A stretch of 64,000 nucleotides of DNA from Lysinibacillus sp. FSL M8-0337 (GTDB lineage Bacteria > Bacillota > Bacilli > Bacillales_A > Planococcaceae): positions 1,922,001 to 1,986,000 of the forward strand of contig NZ_CP151996.1 in assembly GCF_038593855.1 (NCBI RefSeq), in the 5' to 3' direction. A program made the translations under genes and the position numbers. Of this stretch, positions 1-7,810 are shown piece by piece. A model generated the notes under the pieces. That model did not search any database, was not told where the DNA came from, and saw only the letters and a list, made by a program, of their open reading frames with translations. Every line of letters starts with the position of its first letter. Positions within the stretch are counted from its first letter, which is position 1.

Positions 1-26
1 ATGAAATGAACTAAAAACCTTTGAAA

Positions 27-67
27 CTAGTATGCTGGGAATTTCTCCTAGCATACTAGTTTTTTTG
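27..67 (+). terminator. Intrinsic terminator of the gene upstream of the window
   Basis: A 15-bp inverted repeat (ACTAGTATGCTGGGA and its complement) encloses a short loop and is followed by a run of seven T. It would end a transcript entering from the left edge; no coding sequence for that gene lies in the window. Confidence 0.85.
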
Positions 68-130
68 ACTTAAAATCTTTGCAATGAGTAACAAACCCCT
101 ACGTATAACAATCTTACGGAGTGGGCAAGA

Positions 131-205
131 ATGGTAACGGAGGTAGACCAACTAGTTGCGATGTTGAAGGATTCGTGTGTAAAAAATTTGAAAGGGGTTA
201 GCTAA
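131..205 (+). CDS. Possible 24-residue leader peptide, stop-start coupled to the lipoprotein
   Basis: A short frame starts at an ATG with a CGGAGTGG-type ribosome site and ends in TAA directly abutting the TTG start of the lipoprotein at 206 (TAATTG). The ribosome site of the lipoprotein (AAAGGGG, 191-197) lies inside it, so translation could be coupled. No family is recognised and it could be chance. Confidence 0.25.
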   Translation: MVTEVDQLVAMLKDSCVKNLKGVS

Positions 206-1294
206 TTGACTATAAGAAAAAGCATTATGATACCCATTCTTTTAACAGGGTTGCTAACGCTAACAGGTTGTAATTTTCTGAATAAACAGGAGACATCCAA
301 GCAAGGGCAAGCACAACAAGAAACAAAAAACGAAATAGCAAAAGAAGCAGTGCAAATTACAGAAATAAAGCCAATAAACATCATGACATTACAAGTCACT
401 TTTTCTGAACCATTGTCCGAAGAAGGTGTGAAAGTAGAAAATTTAGAAACAATAAAAAAAGCCTTTTCATTCAATCATGATTTAAGTATTGTCAATGTGC
501 CACGCTTGAAAATTGGTGCTACAAGTACGTATATTGTGCCAGTCACTATGCAAAAGGCAGGAACAAACTACACACTAAGATACAAAGATGGCGAAACAAA
601 GGCCTTTGATGGCATCGATGAAAAAATAACGCTCAGCCAAACGAAACAAGTGACAAATGATACTTTTGAAATTGAATCATTTAAAGATGAAGGTGTAACC
701 GATTATTCGAATATTATTGAAGCCTATAAAGAGGCAAGAGGTGACTTGTCGTTCCAATTGAATGATGACAATAAGGACGAAAAAGGTAAGCAGTATCAGG
801 TCATTTCCTCTTTACGGGATCGTGTCGTAACAGTGACTGCAGAAAATGGTGAAAAGTTACAAGCTGATTATGTGTTGTTTACACAAGCTGCAGATGGCAG
901 ACAAGCACCAAAATTCCGCTTGCCAGAAGGAAAAGCGTTAAAGGCGGGGACAAACTATACTGTGTCAGCTGACTGGGCAACTATTAAAAATCCAACCTTT
1001 ACAGCAACGGATATAGCGCCTTTAACGATTAAGTCAGTTGAACCACTTGATGCTACATCATTCCAAGTGACACTCGATCATGATCCTGGTATGGAGTTAT
1101 TTGCAGGTCGCAGTGTCGAATTACAGGCTGAAGATGGCTCGATTTTACAAGCACAATATCGCTATTCATCTCGTCAAGGGGCTGTCGGGATATTTGATGT
1201 AAAGGACCAAACTTTAAAGGCTGGTGGCACATATAAAGTACTACCAATTAACAATTGGGCAACTGCTGATAATGTCACGTTAACAGCAAAGTAA
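206..1294 (+). CDS. Lipoprotein with Ig-like repeats, function unknown
   Basis: The 362-residue product begins with a basic stretch, a hydrophobic segment and a lipobox (LTGC, Cys about 22), so it should be lipid-anchored on the outer face of the membrane. The rest is beta-rich and repetitive: segments of the type 'V-x-x-LDATSFQVTLD' and 'AGTNYTVSADW' recur about every 100 residues, like the Ig-like linker modules of S-layer and surface proteins. The start is TTG at 206 with AAAGGGG nine bases upstream. It is monocistronic, closed by a hairpin terminator. Its ligand is unknown. Confidence 0.75.
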   Translation: MTIRKSIMIPILLTGLLTLTGCNFLNKQETSKQGQAQQETKNEIAKEAVQITEIKPINIMTLQVTFSEPLSEEGVKVENLETIKKAFSFNHDLSIVNVPRLKIGATSTYIVPVTMQKAGTNYTLRYKDGETKAFDGIDEKITLSQTKQVTNDTFEIESFKDEGVTDYSNIIEAYKEARGDLSFQLNDDNKDEKGKQYQVISSLRDRVVTVTAENGEKLQADYVLFTQAADGRQAPKFRLPEGKALKAGTNYTVSADWATIKNPTFTATDIAPLTIKSVEPLDATSFQVTLDHDPGMELFAGRSVELQAEDGSILQAQYRYSSRQGAVGIFDVKDQTLKAGGTYKVLPINNWATADNVTLTAK

Positions 1295-1303
1295 TAAGGC
1301 AAG

Positions 1304-1339
1304 AAGTCAGTAGTGAATGCTTTCACTACTGGCTTTTTT
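1304..1339 (+). terminator. Intrinsic terminator after the lipoprotein
   Basis: The hairpin CAGTAGTGAA / TTCACTACTG with a four-base loop is followed by GGCTTTTTTT, ten bases after the stop codon region. Confidence 0.85.
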
Positions 1340-1358
1340 TCAAGCTTAAAGAGTTGTA

Positions 1359-1386
1359 TTGACCTTTTTCTTTAGCGTAATATAGT
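1359..1386 (+). promoter_or_regulatory. Sigma-A type promoter of the quinone oxidoreductase
   Basis: TTGACC (1359-1364) and TATAGT (1381-1386) are separated by 16 bp, about 30 bp before the ATG at 1416. Motif inspection only. Confidence 0.5.
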
Positions 1387-1415
1387 GCTACATACATTTA
1401 ACAAGGGGTTAGAAA

Positions 1416-2381
1416 ATGAAAGCATTAGTTTTTGAAACATTTGGTGGACCAGAAGTATTACAATATCAAGAAGTAGCTGATCCTATCCTGACAGATAACG
1501 AAGTTCTAGTACGAACAAAAGCCGTTGGATTAAATTTTGCTGATATTTATCGACGGAAAGGCAATTACCATTTAGCAGGTCAACCGCCATTTATTTTAGG
1601 CTATGAAGGGGCTGGTGTCGTTGAAAAAGTCGGTGCAAATATACACAATATCCAAGTAGGCGACCGCATTGCATTTGCGGATGTACCCTTTGCGAATGCT
1701 GAATTAGTGGCAGTGCCACATGATAAAGTAATGTTATTACCAGCTGAAATATCTTTTGAAACGGCGGCTGCAATATTATTACAAGGGTTAACGGCACAAT
1801 ATTTAGTGACAGATAGTTATGCGATTCAACCAGGTGATACGGTTTTAATTCACGCAGCGGCAGGTGGTGTTGGTCAAAACTTAATCCAAATGGCTAAGTT
1901 AAAAGGGGCTAACGTCATTGGTCTCACATCTTCAACAGAAAAAGCACAAGTAGCATATGCCATCGGAGCGGACAATGTCTTTTTATATAAAGAGCAATGG
2001 GTGCAACATGTGAAGGATACTACTGATGGTCAAGGGGTTCATGTTGTGTACGAATCTGTAGGCTCTACACTACAAGATAGTTTAGAGGCAACAAAAATCG
2101 GTGGAACGGTTGTGTTTTTTGGCATGTCAGGGGGAGATCCTGTGGCGGTGGATCCTCGTCTGTTAATGGATACTTCGAAAACGTTAACGGGGGGAGACCT
2201 TTGGAATGTACTGACTTCCTTTGAGGAAAGAAAAATACGTTCACAACAACTGTTCGAATGGATGATAGATGGTAAGATAAAAATTTCTGAGCCGACTATT
2301 TTTGCCCTTGAAGACGGCGCTCAGGCACATACTTTACTGGAAAGTCGCAAAAGTATCGGTAAAATATTATTACAACCTTAA
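1416..2381 (+). CDS. NADPH:quinone oxidoreductase (medium-chain dehydrogenase family)
   Basis: This 321-residue protein has the length and layout of the QOR branch of the MDR superfamily, which reduces quinones or enones with NADPH without catalytic zinc. The N-terminal GroES-like domain carries 'GLNFADIYRRKGNY' and 'LGYEGAGVVEKVG'; the nucleotide-binding domain carries 'VLIHAAAGGVGQNLIQMAK' at about residues 145-165, with the AAAGGVG turn typical of quinone reductases. The cysteine ligands of zinc alcohol dehydrogenases are absent. The start follows AAGGGG. It stands alone between two terminators. The exact substrate cannot be read from the sequence. Confidence 0.88.
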   Translation: MKALVFETFGGPEVLQYQEVADPILTDNEVLVRTKAVGLNFADIYRRKGNYHLAGQPPFILGYEGAGVVEKVGANIHNIQVGDRIAFADVPFANAELVAVPHDKVMLLPAEISFETAAAILLQGLTAQYLVTDSYAIQPGDTVLIHAAAGGVGQNLIQMAKLKGANVIGLTSSTEKAQVAYAIGADNVFLYKEQWVQHVKDTTDGQGVHVVYESVGSTLQDSLEATKIGGTVVFFGMSGGDPVAVDPRLLMDTSKTLTGGDLWNVLTSFEERKIRSQQLFEWMIDGKIKISEPTIFALEDGAQAHTLLESRKSIGKILLQP

Positions 2382-2426
2382 ACAATGCAGATGGAGGATT
2401 GCTTGTCTCCTTTACTTTGATATTGT

Positions 2427-2464
2427 AACACTATCATATTTGAAAGTTGGAATATGATAGTGTT
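2427..2464 (+). terminator. Stem-loop after the quinone oxidoreductase
   Basis: A perfect 14-bp stem (AACACTATCATATT and its complement) with a 10-base loop lies 45 bp after the stop. The following T-run is weak, so termination efficiency is uncertain. Confidence 0.65.
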
Positions 2465-2528
2465 TATCCAACTACCAATTCATGATACGATAAAATACAA
2501 TATGAACTATTGAGGTGAGCACAATCTC

Positions 2529-3146
2529 ATGTTTCTAGATAAATTGAAGCATCAGTTACAGCAAAATCAATCGCTATTTATTGGGGAAGAGACTGCTTTT
2601 CGTTCGGCCGTTTTAATTCCATTAGTTCAAGTGGATGATAAGTGGCATATTCTTTTTGAAGTACGGTCATTGACGATGAGAAAGCAGCCAGGAGATATTA
2701 GTTTTCCTGGTGGACGAATTGATGCCACCGATGCATCTCCATTAGCTGCTGCGTTACGAGAAACGCATGAAGAGTTAGGCATCGATCCAACTACGATACA
2801 GGTTGTAGGACCATTAAGTCCATATGTTGCATCTTCTTCTTTTGTAACGTATCCATTTGTAGCGATTATTGATACCAATCAAATTATTCCTGAATACAAC
2901 AAAGACGAAGTGGAAAAAGTTTTGACCGTACCAATTGATTGGCTATTAAACTATGAGCCTTATATGCATTTAGTATCGGTCGAACCAATGCCTTCAATCG
3001 ATTTTCCATATGATAAAATTGTCAATGGTGCGCAGTATAAATGGCGAACGCGATCAATGGAAGAATGGTTTTTTGATTATGAACAATACACGATTTGGGG
3101 TTTAACCGCTCGAATTTTAAAACACTTTATAGAACTGATGAAATAG
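2529..3146 (+). CDS. Nudix hydrolase, probable CoA pyrophosphatase
   Basis: The 205-residue protein contains a complete Nudix box: GGRIDATDASPLAAALRETH continues as EELG, fitting GX5EX7REXXEEXG. Just before it sits 'LFEVRSLTMRKQPGDISFPG', which matches the extra motif (LLTxRSxxxRxxxGxxxFPGG) that marks the UPF0035/NUDT7-like CoA pyrophosphatases. These cleave CoA to 3',5'-ADP and 4'-phosphopantetheine. The start ATG at 2529 is preceded by GAGGTGAGC. It is a single-gene unit. I rate the Nudix family certain and the CoA specificity likely. Confidence 0.87.
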   Translation: MFLDKLKHQLQQNQSLFIGEETAFRSAVLIPLVQVDDKWHILFEVRSLTMRKQPGDISFPGGRIDATDASPLAAALRETHEELGIDPTTIQVVGPLSPYVASSSFVTYPFVAIIDTNQIIPEYNKDEVEKVLTVPIDWLLNYEPYMHLVSVEPMPSIDFPYDKIVNGAQYKWRTRSMEEWFFDYEQYTIWGLTARILKHFIELMK

Positions 3147-3236
3147 CAGAATAGCTACATTCAATAGCTTTGTTCCTCACACATATTCAAAATAGCTATG
3201 TGCTACATAAGGGGCATATCTCCATAATTATTTAAA

Positions 3237-3283
3237 AGGCGCGTATGCTTTTCTTTAGTTAGAAGAAAAGTATACGCGCCTTA
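3237..3283 (-). terminator. Strong terminator between convergent genes
   Basis: A stem of about 20 bp (AAGGCGCGTATGCTTTTCTT with one mismatch to its partner) has a seven-base loop. On the minus strand it ends in CGCGCCTTTTAA, suiting the methyltransferase at 3286; the Nudix gene may use it from the other side. Confidence 0.85.
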
Positions 3284-3285
3284 AC

Positions 3286-3993
3286 TTACTTCGTACAATA
3301 ATAAATTCGATAATCCAAAATCCCATCATATTTTACATTTATCTCAATGTTTTGCTCCATGACTTGATACAATTCAGGCTCAATCTGTTGTGAGTAGTGA
3401 AACTCAGGCGCTGAAGAAAAAGATGTATTTTTGCGAATGTGAATCGTTTGAAAACCAGCCTGTTTAAATAGTGCTACCCAATCTTTTTTCGTGGACAATG
3501 TATCAAAGCCATAAAATTGTTTGATTTCCTTTGCACTCATGTTGTCAAGTTCTTGTTGGATCGTAAATTCAATCGCAATTAGCCGACCACCAAATTTCAA
3601 TAAACGATAAATTTCATTGAGCGCTTTGTGTTTGTTGACAAAGGACAGAACAGATTCAGCAATTATGAAATCGAATTGTAGTTTAGGTAAAGGTAGTTGT
3701 TCAACGGAACCTGTAATAATTTGAACTGGTAGGGAGTGTTTTGCCATTCTGCTTTGAGCCTTCTCAACCATAATGGCATTGTTATCGATGCCCGTAACAT
3801 TTGCTTTATAATGAGATGCTAAGTAGGCGGCGGTTTGGCCTGTACCACAGCCTACGTCTAATATTTGAGAGTGTTTGGTAATGTTCTCATTTTTCAAAAG
3901 TTGCTTTGTTAGCGCCATGCCCCCAGGATGTGCCCCACCAACACCAAATTTAGATAAAAAATCGAGATATTTGGATTTTTGAATAACGATCAC
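3286..3993 (-). CDS. Class I SAM-dependent methyltransferase
   Basis: The 235-residue protein has the seven-strand methyltransferase fold: motif I 'ILDVGCGTGQTAAYL' at about residues 43-57, the acidic ribose-binding 'VTGIDNNAIMVEKAQ', and post-I 'FDFIIAESVLSFV'. This is the UbiE/Methyltransf_11 pattern. A C-terminal tail (from about 195) varies in the family and gives no substrate. It is convergent with the Nudix gene and has no partners, so the substrate (quinone, small molecule or protein) stays open. Confidence 0.82.
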   Translation of the reverse strand: MIVIQKSKYLDFLSKFGVGGAHPGGMALTKQLLKNENITKHSQILDVGCGTGQTAAYLASHYKANVTGIDNNAIMVEKAQSRMAKHSLPVQIITGSVEQLPLPKLQFDFIIAESVLSFVNKHKALNEIYRLLKFGGRLIAIEFTIQQELDNMSAKEIKQFYGFDTLSTKKDWVALFKQAGFQTIHIRKNTSFSSAPEFHYSQQIEPELYQVMEQNIEINVKYDGILDYRIYYCTK

Positions 3994-4229
3994 CTTCTTT
4001 TTTCTTGTTGTTTGTATGATATGAAAAGAAAAATAGTATGGTTCCTAGTGGAGGAATGAAACGAACGATAGGATAAAAAGCAAAACGAAATGTCTGATTA
4101 TAAGTTTTCAATAGGTTTCCATCGAACGCTTCTATACTATTTAATTTGATGTAGGTTCTTCAAAAGTCTAAACATAAAAAAATCTTAAACGTATACTATA
4201 TAAACGTTTTATGTATAGGAGGTGAATTG

Positions 4230-4496
4230 ATGCAATATTATTCGCAAAATCCTAGAAGGAGAGCTGTCCCAAGAAGATATAGACAAAGTTTTGATCCTAT
4301 GAATCAAGGTAGACGCGTACAACCCTTCAATTTTAATAGTCAACAACCTTTTATGTTCAACAATCAACAACCCCAAACTTCTCGCTTTGGAAATTTATCA
4401 AATAATTTACAGGCAATGATGGGTCATGCAGGAACAATAACGAATGGGGTTAATATGCTAAGGCAAATGGGATCTTTATTAAGTCTATTTAGATGA
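4230..4496 (+). CDS. Small Gln/Asn/Arg-rich spore-coat-like protein (YppG/YqfQ type)
   Basis: The 88-residue product is rich in Gln, Asn, Arg, Pro and Phe with repeats of 'FNxQQPFMFNNQQP', followed by a hydrophobic C-terminal segment 'GVNMLRQMGSLLSLFR'. This layout is common in small spore-associated proteins of Bacillales such as YppG and YqfQ/VrrA; the assignment is by composition rather than by a firm motif. A consensus AGGAGGTGA (4217-4225) precedes TTG at 4227 and ATG at 4230; I prefer the ATG. Upstream AT-rich DNA would carry its promoter. Confidence 0.6.
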   Translation: MQYYSQNPRRRAVPRRYRQSFDPMNQGRRVQPFNFNSQQPFMFNNQQPQTSRFGNLSNNLQAMMGHAGTITNGVNMLRQMGSLLSLFR

Positions 4497-4572
4497 TAAG
4501 GGGAAATTATTATACTCTTCTTGTAAGAGGATAGACGTTTAATTTGGCGCGTTTATTCTCTTTTTTATGAAA

Positions 4573-4640
4573 ATCGCCATTAAAAGCCTAAGTATCGCCA
4601 GTAAACCCTAAGAATACGCTCCAAAAACGTGCACCAATGT
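4573..4640 (-). repeat. 21-bp period intergenic repeat, family A (locus 1)
   Basis: On the minus strand the heptamer TGGCGAT recurs exactly 21 bp apart (starting at 4579 and 4600), with a third degenerate copy (TGGAGCG) starting at 4623. The units lie next to a 16-bp palindrome at 4651-4686. The same pair of elements occurs in the opposite orientation at 15789-15924. Confidence 0.7.
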
Positions 4641-4650
4641 TTGTATCAAA

Positions 4651-4686
4651 AAAGTGTTAGATTGACTGCTGTCAATCTAACACTTT
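4651..4686 (-). terminator. Perfect 16-bp palindromic terminator, shared with 15789-15824
   Basis: AAAGTGTTAGATTGAC and its complement flank a four-base loop 17 bp after the reductase gene (minus strand). Nearly the same sequence reappears at 15789-15824, so it is a repeated element that also serves as a terminator. Confidence 0.8.
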
Positions 4687-4702
4687 TAATTGTTTAACTA
4701 CT

Positions 4703-5758
4703 TTATTTCGTCAAGCTGTTTTCGATAATCGAGCGATTTTTTTCTTTAAATACTTCGTTATGAGAGGATACTACTGCATGTCGATGAGCCGTTGGTTCTA
4801 AGTACGTTTTAATGGAGTTAACGGCGTTTGCTGCATCTTGAAATGTGCCAAGTAGAAGATGAATTTTCCCTTCAAACGATAAAATATCACCGGCTGCAAA
4901 AATTCCTGGTTGTGCTGTTTCGCCAGTTGCTTTTCCTTCAAAATAATAGTCATCTTTTTTAGGAATGGCAATGGCTTCATCAAATGTAAGCGAGGCTTCG
5001 CGATTATAACCGTGACTTACAATGACTTCATCAATTTGGCGTGTATAGCTTTGGTTGGTCCGAGAATTTTCACATGTAACGAATTGAATCGCTGTTTTAT
5101 CTGTATTGGCAGATAGTTTTGTAATGGTTGTATTACATTCGATTTGTACACCAGCATCTAGCGCCTCTTGTATGGTTGCTTCGTGTGCTGAAAGCGTGTC
5201 CTTACGGTAGACAACGGTTACGTTTTTTGCTAAAGGGCTAAGTTCTACTGCCCAGTCGAGTGCTGCATTTCCGCCTCCTGAAATAATAATATCTTTATCT
5301 ACAAAGCGTTTATAAGACTGCACTGTATAGTGTAAATTGGACATTTCGTATTTTTCCGCACCTTCTAGCGTCAGTTTTTGCGGATTAATAATACCACCAC
5401 CAACAGCTAACAAAACGGTTTTCGAATAATGTTTGTCTCCCTGTGCTGTATGTATTACAAATAAATCTCCTTGGCGTTCGATAAAGTCAACTTTTGTGCC
5501 TGTTAGCATTGTTGGTTCAAATGTTTTGGCTTGCGCAATTAATTGTTTGACAAATTGTTCGCCTAAAATGGGCGGGTGACCACCTATATCCCATATTAAC
5601 TTTTCAGGATAAAGTAGCACCTTACCACCTAGCTGTTCTTGGCTTTCGATTAATTTTGTTTTCAGACCTCTTAATCCGCTATAAAAGGCGCTGTATAAAC
5701 CTGCAGGTCCACCGCCAATAATTGTTACATCATATAAATTTTGCACTTGTATCGCCAC
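4703..5758 (-). CDS. Ferredoxin/flavodoxin-NADP+ reductase, thioredoxin-reductase-like type
   Basis: The 351-residue flavoprotein has the FAD motif 'VTIIGGGPAGLYSAFYSGLR' at the N-terminus, the NADPH motif 'IIISGGGNAALDWAVEL' at about residue 155, and the C-terminal FAD-contact stretch 'GIFAAGDILSFEGKIHLL'. The redox CxxC of true thioredoxin reductases is missing, and length and tail fit the YumC/YcgT ferredoxin-NADP reductases of Bacillales. These move electrons between NADPH and ferredoxin or flavodoxin in the cytosol. A perfect Fur box lies 62 bp upstream; in B. subtilis the paralogue YcgT belongs to the Fur regulon, so this copy is probably its counterpart in role. Confidence 0.87.
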   Translation of the reverse strand: MAIQVQNLYDVTIIGGGPAGLYSAFYSGLRGLKTKLIESQEQLGGKVLLYPEKLIWDIGGHPPILGEQFVKQLIAQAKTFEPTMLTGTKVDFIERQGDLFVIHTAQGDKHYSKTVLLAVGGGIINPQKLTLEGAEKYEMSNLHYTVQSYKRFVDKDIIISGGGNAALDWAVELSPLAKNVTVVYRKDTLSAHEATIQEALDAGVQIECNTTITKLSANTDKTAIQFVTCENSRTNQSYTRQIDEVIVSHGYNREASLTFDEAIAIPKKDDYYFEGKATGETAQPGIFAAGDILSFEGKIHLLLGTFQDAANAVNSIKTYLEPTAHRHAVVSSHNEVFKEKNRSIIENSLTK

Positions 5759-5819
5759 ATCCTTAAAAATTTATTGGAAAAGTATTGTATATACTTATTG
5801 GATAGCTAAATCATTAAAA

Positions 5820-5834
5820 TGATAATGATTATCA
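5820..5834 (-). promoter_or_regulatory. Fur box upstream of the ferredoxin-NADP reductase
   Basis: TGATAATGATTATCA is an exact 7-1-7 inverted repeat and matches the Bacillus Fur consensus at all positions. It lies 62-76 bp before the reductase start, so iron-replete repression of that gene is expected. Confidence 0.85.
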
Positions 5835-5972
5835 ATATCACTTCGCTGCTATCATAACATGTGTATAAGTAAAAAGAAAGAGCTGCTTTTCCAATTGAAT
5901 CCAACTATGTTAGTAAAGCTTGGGGATCTCTTTCGTATCAAAACTTCAATCTAGACAAAGAGAACAATTTAC

Positions 5973-5999
5973 TATATAGTTAGCTAGGCTAACTATATA
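5973..5999. promoter_or_regulatory. 27-bp palindromic operator before the MarR gene
   Basis: TATATAGTTAGC and its exact complement flank a central TAG, ending just before the ribosome site (GGAGGG) of the MarR gene at 6012. Its position and symmetry suit an autoregulatory MarR operator. It would also control the MFS gene of the same operon. Confidence 0.75.
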
Positions 6000-6011
6000 A
6001 GGAGGGATAGT

Positions 6012-6431
6012 ATGACGATTGAACAACAGTTTTTTAATGAATATCGTTTAATGTACCGACCGTTTACTAACCAACTCAATATGCAACTGGAACACTTTCA
6101 ACTTTATAGTTCACAGTGGGCAGTGTTGCGTTTTTTAATTGATAAAGGGCCACATTCACTTGTAGAAATTGCGAGCTTTATGTCAATTGAAAAGCCGAGC
6201 GTAACGAGGCTTGTACAAAAGCTTGTAGAACTTGGCTATGTGGAGACAGTGGCAGGCAAAGATAAGCGAGAGAAAGTGGTACAATTAACGCCATTTGGAG
6301 AAAACATCGTGCAAGAAGTGCAGGAGCACTTAAAACCATTTTTAGAAAAAGCACTAGCAGGTGTGCCGAAACAGGATATTGAAACGGCTTCTCGGGTTTT
6401 AGCGAACATATGTATGAATATTCATCAGTAG
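6012..6431 (+). CDS. MarR-family transcriptional regulator
   Basis: The 139-residue protein shows the MarR winged-helix layout: dimer helix 1, the recognition region 'SLVEIASFMSIEKPSVTRLV' at about residues 50-69, and the wing 'VETVAGKDKREKVVQLTPFG'. MarR proteins bind palindromes as dimers and release DNA on binding small aromatic ligands or oxidants. A perfect 27-bp palindrome lies immediately upstream. The next gene, an MFS exporter, starts 17 bp after its stop, so the pair looks like a self-regulated efflux operon. Confidence 0.88.
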   Translation: MTIEQQFFNEYRLMYRPFTNQLNMQLEHFQLYSSQWAVLRFLIDKGPHSLVEIASFMSIEKPSVTRLVQKLVELGYVETVAGKDKREKVVQLTPFGENIVQEVQEHLKPFLEKALAGVPKQDIETASRVLANICMNIHQ

Positions 6432-6447
6432 TAGGAGAGAAAAACAA

Positions 6448-7644
6448 GTGGAATCAACAAAACATAAATTATGGACAAAAGACTTTTTAGTTGTTTCTTT
6501 AATTAATTTTACGATTACGTTAATTTTTTATTTATTAATGGTGACAATAGCTGGCTATGCAGTGGAGCAATTTGACGCTTCCACAAGTACGGCTGGCCTA
6601 GTGTCGAGTATTTTTATTATCGGGACACTTTTTGGACGACTTGGCACAGGACGAATTATCGGTGATTTGGGCAGTAAAAAAACATTATTCATGGGCTTAT
6701 TATTATTTATGCTATCGACCATGTCTTATTTTATTGCTTTAAATCTTCCGTTACTGATGATGAATCGTTTGATGCAGGGGATTGCGCTAGGTGTAGCGAG
6801 TACAGCTACAGGTACGATTATTGCACAAATTTTACCACCAGAGCGACGCGGTGAAGGTATTGGCTATTACAGCTTAAGTGCGATTTTAGCAACTGCAATA
6901 GGTCCGTTTATCGGTATATTATTAACGCAGTTGTTTGAAGATTATCGCATGATTTTCGCGGTCGATTCGGTTTTAGCAGTTGTTTGCTTTATGATGTATT
7001 TTATGGTGACCGTGCCAGATGCGCCAAAAAATACAAAGAGAATGGCGGAGAAATTGGGCTTCAAGCTATCCAGCTTTATTGAACTGCGTGCACTGCCGAT
7101 TGCCTTTGTAGCTCTTGTTATTGGCTTTGCTTATTCAGGTGTGATGTCGTTTATGACATTTTACGCAAAAGAGCTTCATTTGGTAACAGCAGGCAGTTAC
7201 TTCTTTATCGTTTATGCACTCGTTATTTTAGCAACTCGTCCATTTACAGGGAAATTACTAGATGCAAGAGGGGCGAATATTATTATTTATCCGTGTCTGA
7301 TCTTGTTTGCGATGGGCATGTATGCATTTAGTACAGCGACAAGCACTGTTGTATTTTTAATAGCTGCGGCTTTTATTGGTATTGGTTATGGTAATTTTAA
7401 CTCAGTAGCCCAAGCAATAGCTATTAAGGTTACACCACATGAGCGTTTAGGGCTCGCCACTTCAACGTATTTTATTTTGTACGATTTAGGATTAGGTGTA
7501 GGGCCTTATTTCTTAGGGCTTTTTGCACCGACGATGGGCTATAGCGCTATATTTTTATCGATGGTAGCGGTAATTTTTGTTTCGATCGTGCTCTATTATT
7601 TCTTATATGGAAAATATGAAAAAGTAAAACAAGTCAATATTTAG
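6448..7644 (+). CDS. MFS transporter, 12 membrane segments (drug-efflux type)
   Basis: The 398-residue hydrophobic protein has twelve predicted helices and the MFS loop 2-3 signature 'GTLFGRLGTGRIIGDLGSKK' (GxLxDRxGRR-like) at about residues 58-77. A family-typical 'MQGIALGVASTATGTIIAQ' lies in helix 4. The start is GTG at 6448 with AGGAGAG upstream. It probably exports small molecules by proton antiport; co-transcription with the MarR gene favours efflux. The substrate cannot be told. Confidence 0.85.
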   Translation: MESTKHKLWTKDFLVVSLINFTITLIFYLLMVTIAGYAVEQFDASTSTAGLVSSIFIIGTLFGRLGTGRIIGDLGSKKTLFMGLLLFMLSTMSYFIALNLPLLMMNRLMQGIALGVASTATGTIIAQILPPERRGEGIGYYSLSAILATAIGPFIGILLTQLFEDYRMIFAVDSVLAVVCFMMYFMVTVPDAPKNTKRMAEKLGFKLSSFIELRALPIAFVALVIGFAYSGVMSFMTFYAKELHLVTAGSYFFIVYALVILATRPFTGKLLDARGANIIIYPCLILFAMGMYAFSTATSTVVFLIAAAFIGIGYGNFNSVAQAIAIKVTPHERLGLATSTYFILYDLGLGVGPYFLGLFAPTMGYSAIFLSMVAVIFVSIVLYYFLYGKYEKVKQVNI

Positions 7645-7669
7645 TAGATTATAATCATTATATTGTAGA

Positions 7670-7727
7670 ACGAACGTCTTTTTGCTTGTTGAAAATAAAA
7701 TTCAACTGCAAAATGACGTTTTTTTCT
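7670..7727 (+). terminator. Imperfect terminator hairpin after the MFS gene
   Basis: Interrupted complementary blocks (AACGTC...GTTGAA and TTCAAC...GACGTT) form a long stem followed by TTTTTTTCTT. Confidence 0.65.
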
Positions 7728-7744
7728 TAAATTAAAAATACTTC

Positions 7745-7773
7745 TTGCAATCAAATATGATAATGATTATCAT
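7745..7773 (+). promoter_or_regulatory. Fur-controlled promoter of the efe operon
   Basis: TTGCAA (7745-7750) and TATCAT (7768-7773) are spaced 17 bp. A perfect Fur box TGATAATGATTATCA (7758-7772) covers the spacer and most of the -10 element, so Fur-Fe would block polymerase. The same -10/Fur overlap is seen at 35504-35532. Confidence 0.8.
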
Positions 7774-7810
7774 TCACGATAGAGACTAATTCGGGAAGCA
7801 GGTATTTAGC

